Counted from the first letter of the stretch, positions 1 to 6,396 are shown. The stretch: 6,837 bases of DNA from Hydrogenovibrio sp. UBA654 (GCA_002299585.1 DBOE01000061.1:1-6837), one strand, 5' to 3'. A program made the numbers and translations. The notes: a model not told the origin generated them from the sequence alone.

Positions 1-63
1 CTTACAGCCTCTGCGTTATCCTTTCTTGCAATAGCTAGCTATTACTACGAAATGATGCCATGA
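1..63 (+). CDS. Possible C-terminal end of an unidentified plus-strand gene (partial)
   Basis: Frame 1 is open from the left edge to a TGA at 61-63 and would encode a 20-residue tail, LTASALSFLAIASYYYEMMP. The first part is hydrophobic and could be the end of a membrane segment. The other two plus frames stop within about 35 bases, so this is the only plus frame that could bring a gene in from the left. If real, the gene converges on fliS, leaving about 60 bases between the two stop codons. The tail is too short to assign to a family, and an open frame of 20 codons can occur by chance. Sequence to the left would decide it. Confidence 0.3.
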   Translation, partial: LTASALSFLAIASYYYEMMP

Positions 64-68
64 TGCTG

Positions 69-92
69 AAAACTTGGCGTTGCCAGAATTTT
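69..92. terminator. Weak symmetric hairpin between convergent reading frames, possible bidirectional terminator
   Basis: TGGC (75-78) and GCCA (82-85) pair around the loop GTT. The stem is flanked by AAAA at 69-72 and TTTT at 89-92, which can also pair in part across a small internal loop. Read on either strand, the hairpin is followed closely by four T's, as expected of a terminator shared by convergent genes. The four-pair core is weak, so this is only a candidate end for fliS transcription and for any gene entering from the left. Confidence 0.25.
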
Positions 93-122
93 AATCAGTT
101 GTTAAGTGCCACCTTAAGGAGG

Positions 123-551
123 TTATGCTTCTTTTGAAAGTTCACCTGTTTGGTACATCATCTCTAACCAAGCATCACGAAGTTCGGTTAATATTTCAAT
201 AGCACTTTCTAGGTAAAAAGTATCTTTTTCAAAAACTGCTTCTTGAATAGATTTGTCTGCATAACGATATAGTTCTTCTAGGTCGTAGGCAATTGGAGTT
301 TTTTCAGAAAGCATTAGGCGATCACGAAGTGCGTCTAATATGGTAGTCATTCTACCAAGATGAAAGCCTTTTTCTGTTAGAGCTTCTGATTGATGACAGA
401 TTTTTGCTAGGTTGCCTTTATCAACAACACCTTGTAGCAACAGTAAAATGGTTTTTCTAGGGTTTTCTATTAGATAGTTTTCCTCATCATGATTACGGCT
501 GTAATCTTGAATGAGAGGGGCTTCTGTTTTTATAGTTTGGTTATTATTCAT
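123..551 (-). CDS. fliS: Flagellar secretion chaperone FliS
   Basis: FliS is a small all-helical cytoplasmic chaperone that binds the C-terminal part of newly made flagellin, prevents its early polymerisation and delivers it to the flagellar type III export gate. The 142-residue product is close to the usual family length. Family landmarks appear in order: a NPRKTILLLLQG segment near residues 30-41, matching the conserved (D/N)PxKLxxMLYDG helix; ALRDRL near 74-79, at the position of the LRxxLD motif; and the C-terminal block DLEELYRYADKSIQEA (90-105) followed by ILTELRDAW (120-128), very typical of FliS. The ATG at 551 is preceded on the minus strand by AAGGAAGG (564-557), a good ribosome binding site at normal spacing. 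A sigma-54 promoter lies upstream. fliS often follows fliD, but here it begins a transcript of its own next to an unrelated divergent cluster. No fliT follows within the visible 122 bases. Confidence 0.93.
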   Translation of the reverse strand: MNNNQTIKTEAPLIQDYSRNHDEENYLIENPRKTILLLLQGVVDKGNLAKICHQSEALTEKGFHLGRMTTILDALRDRLMLSEKTPIAYDLEELYRYADKSIQEAVFEKDTFYLESAIEILTELRDAWLEMMYQTGELSKEA

Positions 552-613
552 GCTAGCCTTCCTTGTGTATAAATAAGTAATAAAAATTAAAGTAATTCAA
601 TCTCTGGTCGTAC

Positions 614-629
614 AGCATAAATTGTGCCA
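614..629 (-). promoter_or_regulatory. Sigma-54 (RpoN) promoter for fliS
   Basis: On the minus strand, 629 to 614 reads TGGCACAATTTATGCT. This has the -24 element TGGCAC and a -12 element with its GC dinucleotide (616-615), separated from the -24 GG (628-627) by exactly ten bases, the diagnostic sigma-54 spacing. The -12 element is ATGCT rather than TTGCA or TTGCT, one mismatch. The predicted start, about 12 bases past the GC, lies near 603 and gives a leader of roughly 50 bases to the fliS ATG. Mid-class flagellar genes, including flagellin/fliD/fliS groups, are RpoN-dependent in many polarly flagellated gammaproteobacteria, so site and gene support each other. The activator (FlrC/FleR type) is expected but not seen here. 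Confidence 0.7.
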
Positions 630-644
630 ATAGTAGTGCCAATA
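624..644. repeat. Tandem GTGCCAATA repeat overlapping the -24 element
   Basis: GTGCCAATA occurs at 624-632 and again at 636-644, a 12-base period of roughly one helical turn. The first copy includes the -24 box of the sigma-54 promoter; the second is another TTGGCAC on the minus strand. The upstream copy lies 11 rather than 10 bases from a GC, so it is a poorer promoter by itself. It may be a duplicated -24 box or chance in a short sequence. Confidence 0.5.
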
Positions 645-805
645 ATATGACGATGTTGATTTTTTTAAAATTTTCTTAGAAAACGGGCAGATAATAAAGT
701 TTGTCGTGAAGTATAAAAAATAAGAAGTTTATTAGTCAGACATTGCTATAGATTTTATTGGGCGTTTATTTAAATTTAGAGGTGCAGCTTTTAATAATAT
801 GATAA

Positions 806-857
806 TATAATCATATGCTTATGTGATATTTTTTTATTATAATCATTTGGTGATATT
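806..857. repeat. Imperfect direct repeat upstream of the RND cluster, possible operator
   Basis: Two copies of a composite TATAATCAT ... GTGATATT are present. The first has TATAATCAT at 806-814 and GTGATATT at 823-830; the second has TATAATCAT at 838-846 and GTGATATT at 850-857. The gap between the half-elements is eight bases in the first copy and three in the second. The TATAATCAT starts are 32 bases apart, about three helical turns. The first copy also contains an imperfect dyad, ATCATAT and ATGTGAT around GCTT (810-827). The position suits a regulator site for the pump operon, but the AT-rich background raises the chance of coincidence. Confidence 0.35.
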
Positions 858-973
858 AAATATAGTTTTACATGCATAAATTTGTTTGTTTGATTATATA
901 CATAACTTCATGGTATTGTTGCATCCAATAAATATTGTTAATGTATTTTTGGCTACCTTAGGAGAGGTTTTAA

Positions 974-2146
974 ATGAAGCGTAAAGTTTTAAATTTATTT
1001 AGTTTAATTGCACTGTTAGTGATTTCTATGAAGGTCTGGTCAATAGAGATAAAAACGGAAGAGGTGGGGAAGGTGGTTTATGACCAGTATGTAACTTTAG
1101 GTGGCGCGGTCGTTCCACATAAAGAAATTACTGTAAATGCCCAGCAAGCTGGCCAAATAGATTACATTGCGGGTATAGAAGGAGATGAATTTAATTCTGG
1201 AGCTATTTTAGTTTCTATAGATGATGATGCTTTAAAAGCTCGCAGAAGTGCCGCAATGGCACAATGGGAGCAGGCTTCTTATGCGTATAAGAATGCTATA
1301 AGTCAATATAATCGCGAACTTTGGAGTCCTAGAACGGAAAAATCTATGCCTGGCATGGCTTTACCTGGGTTGATGGATCAGATGTTTACTAAACCATTTT
1401 CCAACAACATGGGTTATGGTGATACTTATATTGATAAGAGGGCAGATGTTTTTGATGCACAAGCTAAGGTTCAAAAAGCATCTGCTCAGATGAGATTAAT
1501 TAAGTCTCAGATTGATGAAGTAGATGTTCATTTATCTGATACTAAGTCGCGAGCACCTTTTGCAGGAGTAATAGTTAAAAAATTAGTAGAGGTAGGCGAT
1601 ACCGTACAACCAGGGCAAGATTTATTAATGTTTGCAAAAAATAACCATTTAAGTATAGAAATTAATGTGCCTGTTAGTTTAGTTTCTGGAATTAAAAAAG
1701 GGGCAGTGTTTAGAGCTAGGTTCTCAAGAAAAAGGGAGATAAAAGTTAGAGTGGCACAAATTTTTCCAGTTGCTGACCCAAAGCAACATACAGTTATAGT
1801 TAAGTTTGATTTGCCCGTTGGGTCGGGAGCAGCTCCAGGTATGTATGCAGAGGTATCTGTACTAAATTACTTATCTAGTGGGCAAACATTTGTTGCGGTT
1901 CCAAAGAGTTCAGTTATTAAGCGTGGTAGCTTGCCCTCCATTTTTGTAGTAAATGAAAAAGATAAATCGGTTGAGATGAAAATTGTTCGCTTAGGTAAAG
2001 AAGTTTCAGCAGAAAAGGTGATTGTGCTTTCTGGAATTGATAATGGAGAAATAATTATTGTTAATCCTCCCGCAAGTATTGTATCTGGATGGATATTGGA
2101 CAAAGGTAAATTAACCCCTCCAGAAAATAGTGACAATACTGAATGA
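974..2146 (+). CDS. RND efflux periplasmic adaptor subunit (membrane fusion protein, HlyD/AcrA type)
   Basis: The protein bridges an RND permease and an outer-membrane channel in the periplasm. At 390 residues it has normal family length. Residues 1-23 form a signal peptide (basic MKRK, then a hydrophobic stretch), with likely cleavage near WS|IE; no lipobox cysteine is seen, so it is probably not a lipoprotein. The split lipoyl domain is at about 51-80 and 193-220 (APFAGVIVKKLVEVGDTVQPGQ is the returning half), enclosing an alpha-hairpin at about 85-190. A beta-barrel (about 225-298, ending in the typical APGMYAEV) and a membrane-proximal domain (303-376) follow. The hairpin is interrupted at about 118-156 by a Met/Pro/Gly-rich segment. 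GGAGAGG at 961-967 lies seven bases before the ATG and fixes the start. The permease begins 28 bases downstream, so the two are surely co-transcribed. Substrate unknown. Confidence 0.92.
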   Translation: MKRKVLNLFSLIALLVISMKVWSIEIKTEEVGKVVYDQYVTLGGAVVPHKEITVNAQQAGQIDYIAGIEGDEFNSGAILVSIDDDALKARRSAAMAQWEQASYAYKNAISQYNRELWSPRTEKSMPGMALPGLMDQMFTKPFSNNMGYGDTYIDKRADVFDAQAKVQKASAQMRLIKSQIDEVDVHLSDTKSRAPFAGVIVKKLVEVGDTVQPGQDLLMFAKNNHLSIEINVPVSLVSGIKKGAVFRARFSRKREIKVRVAQIFPVADPKQHTVIVKFDLPVGSGAAPGMYAEVSVLNYLSSGQTFVAVPKSSVIKRGSLPSIFVVNEKDKSVEMKIVRLGKEVSAEKVIVLSGIDNGEIIIVNPPASIVSGWILDKGKLTPPENSDNTE

Positions 2147-2174
2147 CCTTTATTGAGCCAATGGAATACATAAC

Positions 2175-5100
2175 ATGAATGATGAAAATAATAATTCTTT
2201 GCCAGTAGAAGAACAAAAAAAAGATATAGCTGGTAGCATCGCTAGAGACTATATTAGCTCACCCATAACGCCACTATTTTTAATTGTTGGTATGGTTATT
2301 GGGATTATGGGAATAATGTTTACCCCTCGCCAAGAAGATCCACAGATATCTGTACCAATGGTGGACATAATGGTGCAATATCCAGGGGCATCTAATAAAC
2401 AGGTCGAGGCATTGGTTTCAGAGCCGCTTGAACGCCTGTTAAAAGAGATAAAAGGTGTGGAGCATGTTTACTCAGCTTCTGATAGAGGTCAAGCAATTGT
2501 TACAGTGCAGTTCTTTGTGGGCGAAAACATGGAGATCTCATTAGTTAATGTCTATAGCAAAATTATGTCGAATATGGACTTGGTTCCTGCAGGGGTGTTG
2601 CAACCTATAATAAAGCCCAAGGGGGCAGATGATGTTCCTATTGTTACTTTTACTTTATCTTCCGAGGTTTTAGATAGCTCTGAATTGCGTTTACTAGGCC
2701 TTGATGTATTGCAAGAGATTGCTTCTGTACCACAAACTTCACAAGGTTTTGTTGTAGGCGGAGAATCTACGGAGATTGCAGTTGAAATAGACCCTGAAAA
2801 GCTAGAAAGTTATGACATATCATTAACCCAAATAGGGCAAGCGATTCAAGTGGCAAATAATGAGAAAACTGCAGGATCTTTTTCTGCTTTGCAAAAAAAC
2901 TTTCTCGTTTATACTGGTAGTTTTTTAAAAGATGTAAGAGATATAGAAAATTTAATTGTTGGTGTAAAAGACAGGGCTCCAGTATTTGTGAGGGATATTG
3001 CAACAGTTTCTGAAAAAGCAAAAAGTATAACTAGTTTGGTGACTTTTTATACAGGAGGAGCTAATAAGACATCTAAACAATCTAAGGATGGGACTTCAGC
3101 GGTAACGGTTGCAATTGCAAAACAACCATTATCTAATGGAGTTAGTGTGGCAGAGGATGTTTTACAAAAAATAGCTGAGCTAAAGGGGGTTATTATTCCT
3201 GATGTGGTGGAGGTAAATATTACTCGTAATTATGGTAAATCTGCTAATGATAAGGTAAATGAGTTAATTTTTAAATTATTTATTGCTACAAGTGCAGTAA
3301 CTCTCCTTATTTGGGCCTTTTTAGGTTGGCGTGCGGCGGCAGTAGTAGCGGTAGTTATTCCAATAGTTATTCTAACCACTGTTTTTGCTGCTTGGATGAT
3401 GGGCATGACTATTGATAGAGTTAGTTTATTTGCTCTAATCTTTTCGATAGGTATTTTGGTGGATGATGCTGTAGTGGTGCTAGAAAATATATATCGTCGT
3501 TGGCTGCTGGATGGGGAGAGCAGTGAAGAGGTTACTATTGCCGCTGTTTCAGAGGTTGGCAATCCTACCATTATTGCCACTTTTGCAGTAATAGCTGCTT
3601 TAATGCCGATGGCATTTGTAAGTGGTATGATGGGGCCTTACATGGCACCAATACCAGCTCTTGGTTCGGTAGCTATGCTTATATCCTTATTTGCAGCTTT
3701 TGCTTTTACCCCTTGGTTAGCTCAAAGAATTAAACCAAATCTAGAGTATTTAGAAAAAGCTGAGCTAAAAGAGCATGAGCAAAGTGAAAGATTAGGTAAA
3801 TTCTTTAAGAAGATTTTGGGAAGTTTATTGGTCGAAAAAACAAAAGGATGGGGGTTTTTGATAGGAATAATTTTGGCCTTTATTTTAGCGATCTTGTTGG
3901 TTTATTCGGCTATGGTTCCAGTTAAGCTTTTGCCTTATGATAATAAACCAGACTTTTCTGTAGTTATTAATTTTCCAGAAGGAACTGATTTATCTATAAC
4001 CGCAAACTTAACTCATAAGCTAGTTATGATCTTGCAAAATGAAGTCCCTGAGATTACTACAATGGAATCTTATGTTGGAACCGCAGCACCTTTTGATTTT
4101 AATGGTTTGGTTCGTCATAGTTATTTGCGTAATTTACCTTGGCAAGCAGACATTCAAGTCCATTTAGTAGATAAAGCAGGGCGAGATCGTTCTAGTCATC
4201 AAATAGCAGAAGATGTTCGTGGTGTACTTACTAAGGAGTCACTAAAAACTGGTGGGGCTAGAATACAGGTTGTAGAAATGCCTCCAGGTCCGCCTGTATT
4301 ACAGTCTATAGTGGCTGAGATTTATGGACCTGATCAAGAGCGTAATTTAACAGCAGAAAAATTAACTAAAATCTTTGAAAAAGCTGAAATAGTTGTAGAT
4401 GTAGATAATTTTATAACTGAACCACATAATGCTTGGAGCTTTATTGTTGATAAGCAAAAATCAATGGAAAGTGGCATAAATGTTAGTGCAATAAATAAAA
4501 CTGTAGAAATGGCTATGGGTGGTTATAAACTTGGAAATGTTAAACAAGATTTTAAGCGAGGCGAGCCTACCCCTATTGTTATTCAAACTCCTGAGGAAGT
4601 TAGGGTTGAATTTGTAAGGATTGGGCAAATACCAGTGCAAAGTAGATTTGGAAATACAGTTCCTCTTAATGAACTAGGTCGTTTTGTTATTGAGCCTCAA
4701 CAAGAGGTTCTTTATCACAAAGACCTTCATCCAGTACAGTATGTTACAGGGACAGGAAAAGGTCGATTAGGAGCACCTATCTATGGCATGCTTGAAATTC
4801 AATCTCTTATTGATGAAGATGAATCATTAAAAGGTCTATCTGGTAACTATGTAGTTACTCCTGACGGTTCGACACAGACATCTTTTATTTGGGCAGGAGA
4901 GTGGACAGTAACCTACCAAACCTTCCGTGATATGGGAATAGCATTTGCAGTTGCTTTGTTGGTTATTTACATGTTGGTTGTTTGGGAGTTTAAAAACTTT
5001 ATTACTCCTTTGATAGTAATGGCTCCAATTCCACTTACTCTTATTGGTATAGCTCCAGGGCATTGGATAATGGGGGCGGAGTTTACAGCAACCTCGATGA

Positions 5101-5807
5101 TTGGTTTTATTGCCTTGGCAGGGATTATTGTCCGAAATTCAATACTATTAGTTGATTTTACACGCCAAGAGGTTGCCAAAGGTACTAGTTTAGTAGATTC
5201 GGTAATATTTGCTTGTCAAGCACGAACTCGTCCTATAATTATTACTGCGGTAGCTTTAGTGCTGGGATCAAGTGTGATTTTATTTGATCCTATTTTTCAG
5301 GGGATGGCAGTTTCACTAATTTTTGGTGTTATTGTGGCAACAGTTCTTACTTTAGTAGTTATTCCTTTAGGTTGTGTAAGTGCTAAAGCAGCATTTCCTA
5401 ATATAGTGAAAGACCTAGAAAAAAATACGGTTCTTATGGGCGTTGCTTCAAAGGTTGCGGTTGCAAAGGTTGAAACTTCAAAACCAATAGTTCCGAAGGC
5501 AACAAGTCCAGAGGTTACAAGAGCTAAGAGTTCATCTCCAAAGGCTACAGAAGTTAAGAGTACGACTTCAAAAACTACAGTGCTGAAGACTACAACTTCA
5601 GTAATGGATGATGTGGTTAATAAAAAAGAAATAGTCAGCAAAGAAAAGATAAAGCTTAAAAAGCCAGCAGAGAGTAAGGAAACGAAAAAAATAACAAAAA
5701 AAGCGACGAAAAAAGTAATAAAAACTTCAAAAAAACCAGCAACTAAACCTCCTACACTAATTAAGCGTAAAAGAGGAATTAAACTTAAGGACTTAGATAA
5801 TGAATAA
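2175..5807 (+). CDS. RND efflux transporter permease with long lysine-rich C-terminal tail
   Basis: This is a proton-driven inner-membrane permease of the AcrB/ACR_tran superfamily. TM1 is near residues 30-50, followed by PRQEDPQ at 51-57 and the first large periplasmic loop. TM2-TM6 follow, with TM4 carrying GILVDDAVVVLENI, whose D430-D431 match the AcrB proton-relay pair D407-D408. TM7 is near 560-582, then the second periplasmic loop, then TM8-TM12 from about 918. TM10 reads AGIIVRNSILLVDF, with R987 where AcrB has K940. The TM4 motif fits the drug/hydrophobe type rather than the heavy-metal (CusA) type. The fold ends near residue 1075; about 135 further residues form a Lys/Ser/Thr/Ala/Pro-rich cytoplasmic tail, making it 1210 residues against about 1050 for AcrB. 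The start is preceded only by weak GGA (2163-2165), so translation may depend on coupling to the adaptor. Substrate cannot be read from the sequence. Confidence 0.95.
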   Translation: MNDENNNSLPVEEQKKDIAGSIARDYISSPITPLFLIVGMVIGIMGIMFTPRQEDPQISVPMVDIMVQYPGASNKQVEALVSEPLERLLKEIKGVEHVYSASDRGQAIVTVQFFVGENMEISLVNVYSKIMSNMDLVPAGVLQPIIKPKGADDVPIVTFTLSSEVLDSSELRLLGLDVLQEIASVPQTSQGFVVGGESTEIAVEIDPEKLESYDISLTQIGQAIQVANNEKTAGSFSALQKNFLVYTGSFLKDVRDIENLIVGVKDRAPVFVRDIATVSEKAKSITSLVTFYTGGANKTSKQSKDGTSAVTVAIAKQPLSNGVSVAEDVLQKIAELKGVIIPDVVEVNITRNYGKSANDKVNELIFKLFIATSAVTLLIWAFLGWRAAAVVAVVIPIVILTTVFAAWMMGMTIDRVSLFALIFSIGILVDDAVVVLENIYRRWLLDGESSEEVTIAAVSEVGNPTIIATFAVIAALMPMAFVSGMMGPYMAPIPALGSVAMLISLFAAFAFTPWLAQRIKPNLEYLEKAELKEHEQSERLGKFFKKILGSLLVEKTKGWGFLIGIILAFILAILLVYSAMVPVKLLPYDNKPDFSVVINFPEGTDLSITANLTHKLVMILQNEVPEITTMESYVGTAAPFDFNGLVRHSYLRNLPWQADIQVHLVDKAGRDRSSHQIAEDVRGVLTKESLKTGGARIQVVEMPPGPPVLQSIVAEIYGPDQERNLTAEKLTKIFEKAEIVVDVDNFITEPHNAWSFIVDKQKSMESGINVSAINKTVEMAMGGYKLGNVKQDFKRGEPTPIVIQTPEEVRVEFVRIGQIPVQSRFGNTVPLNELGRFVIEPQQEVLYHKDLHPVQYVTGTGKGRLGAPIYGMLEIQSLIDEDESLKGLSGNYVVTPDGSTQTSFIWAGEWTVTYQTFRDMGIAFAVALLVIYMLVVWEFKNFITPLIVMAPIPLTLIGIAPGHWIMGAEFTATSMIGFIALAGIIVRNSILLVDFTRQEVAKGTSLVDSVIFACQARTRPIIITAVALVLGSSVILFDPIFQGMAVSLIFGVIVATVLTLVVIPLGCVSAKAAFPNIVKDLEKNTVLMGVASKVAVAKVETSKPIVPKATSPEVTRAKSSSPKATEVKSTTSKTTVLKTTTSVMDDVVNKKEIVSKEKIKLKKPAESKETKKITKKATKKVIKTSKKPATKPPTLIKRKRGIKLKDLDNE
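5787..5807 (+). promoter_or_regulatory. Translational coupling site: ribosome binding site and start inside the permease stop
   Basis: AAGGA at 5787-5791 lies eight bases before the ATG at 5800, and both are inside the permease coding sequence. The start overlaps the permease stop (TAA, 5805-5807) as ATGAATAA, an eight-base overlap in a different frame. Such overlaps normally couple translation of the second gene to the first. The downstream frame has a TAG at 5794-5796 just before the ATG, so there is no fusion and 5800 is the earliest sensible start. Confidence 0.75.
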
Positions 5808-6396
5808 AATAATAATAAAAAGGCTTGCAGGAATTAGTTTGCTTGTTGGACTAACTACAACTACTCAAGTATTAAATGCACAGGTTTGGCCACAAAGTGA
5901 GCAGGCATATAATCAAACTGGATCACCTACTAATTGGGAGAATAATAGGCAGTATCAGGTGCCACAACCACCTTCTGCTCCTCCGCAATATTATGGTAGG
6001 AATAATCGTTATGGATCTAGTTATAATGTACCTAATCCATCCCCATATTATTTACCGCAAGTTAATGTGATACAACCTAGATTTATTGATAGAAACCCTT
6101 ATTATGGGTATAATAATTACTATCCTCAGGGAAATAATTACTATCCTCAGGGAAATAATTACTATCCTCAGGGAAATAATTACTATCCTCAGGGAAATAA
6201 TTATTATGGTTATCCGCGGAGTAATAATTTTTGGGGAAATGATGGTGGAAATAGTTTTTTTCCAAGTATGCCAAACTTTGACATGCCAAGCTCAAGTATG
6301 CCAAACTTTGACATGCCGAGCCCAAGTATGCCAAACTTTGACATGCCGAGCCCAAGTTTTGATTTTCCAACAATGGATACACCTTCTTGGAATTAA
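5800..6396 (+). CDS. Secreted Tyr/Asn/Pro-rich tandem-repeat protein, sulfur-globule-protein-like
   Basis: The 198-residue product has a clear Sec signal peptide (MNKIIIKR, hydrophobic core, cleavage likely after LNA27). The mature part is low complexity and contains no cysteine, lysine or histidine. A Pro/Tyr/Asn-rich region (about 30-104) is followed by four GNNYYPQ-type heptads (105-132), a short Trp/Phe/Gly segment (NNFWGNDGGNSFF), and three ten-residue repeats SMPNFDMPS(S/P) at 156-185, ending in FDFPTMDTPSWN. No catalytic domain is visible; it looks structural. Aromatic- and Asn/Gly-rich exported proteins of this kind coat periplasmic sulfur globules (Sgp proteins of Allochromatium), so a sulfur-globule or other extracytoplasmic matrix role is the best guess. 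It overlaps the permease gene by eight bases, tying it to the pump. A prion-like or adhesive surface protein is an alternative. The frame is certain; the function is tentative. Confidence 0.8.
   Translation: MNKIIIKRLAGISLLVGLTTTTQVLNAQVWPQSEQAYNQTGSPTNWENNRQYQVPQPPSAPPQYYGRNNRYGSSYNVPNPSPYYLPQVNVIQPRFIDRNPYYGYNNYYPQGNNYYPQGNNYYPQGNNYYPQGNNYYGYPRSNNFWGNDGGNSFFPSMPNFDMPSSSMPNFDMPSPSMPNFDMPSPSFDFPTMDTPSWN
6112..6195 (+). repeat. Four perfect 21-bp tandem repeats encoding NNYYPQG
   Basis: The same 21-base unit occurs four times at 6112-6132, 6133-6153, 6154-6174 and 6175-6195, with a partial fifth copy at 6196-6210 that diverges (TATTATGG instead of TACTATCC). The unit is a multiple of three, so a change in copy number keeps the frame and alters protein length by seven residues per unit. 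Identity at third codon positions points to recent duplication or ongoing homogenisation. Confidence 0.97.
6265..6354 (+). repeat. Three 30-bp tandem repeats encoding SMPNFDMPS(S/P)
   Basis: Units lie at 6265-6294, 6295-6324 and 6325-6354, with the AGT of a fourth at 6355. The second and third are identical; the first differs only near its end (CCAAGCTCA against CCGAGCCCA). Each unit encodes ten residues with two Met-Pro pairs and one Phe. The length is again a multiple of three. Open frames on the other strand and in shifted frames here are by-products of the repeats. Confidence 0.96.

Larger units (their letters stand above)
552..973. other. Divergent AT-rich intergenic region between fliS and the RND cluster
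   Basis: This 422-base region separates the fliS start from the adaptor start. The fliS side contains the sigma-54 promoter. The rest is extremely AT-rich, has no credible reading frame on either strand, and must hold the promoter of the pump cluster. TATAAT hexamers occur on the plus strand at 806-811 and 838-843, but neither has a recognisable -35 box at 16-18 bases, and such hexamers are expected by chance at this composition. A TTGCAT at 919-924 resembles a -35 box but lacks a good -10 partner. I therefore do not assign the cluster promoter. An imperfect direct repeat at 806-857 is listed separately. Confidence 0.6.

Noticed and set aside
1..38. Minus-strand open frame running to the left edge (…IARKDNAEAV)
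   Set aside because: No ATG, GTG or TTG in frame after the stop cluster near 33-41, so no start is available within the window.
116..202. Plus-strand 25-codon frame from ATG 125 preceded by a perfect Shine-Dalgarno match (AAGGAGGT, 116-123)
   Set aside because: The match is only one base from the ATG, too close for initiation, and the frame lies antisense inside the 3' end of fliS with no protein-like character. The match arises from an imperfect palindrome around CCTTAAGG (109-122).
801..820. Fur-box-like sequence (GATAATATAATCAT)
   Set aside because: It matches GATAAT and TAATCAT pieces but with the wrong spacing for the 19-bp Fur consensus; at this AT content such similarity is expected by chance.
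911..924. Possible sigma-54 promoter ahead of the adaptor (GG ... TTGCAT)
   Set aside because: The GG and GC are seven bases apart instead of ten, so it does not satisfy the sigma-54 spacing rule.
1867..5641. Several 70-116 codon minus-strand frames inside the adaptor and permease genes
   Set aside because: They are antisense shadows of strongly supported coding sequence and show no family features.
6112..6195. CRISPR array
   Set aside because: The 21-base units are contiguous with no spacers and lie in frame within a coding gene.
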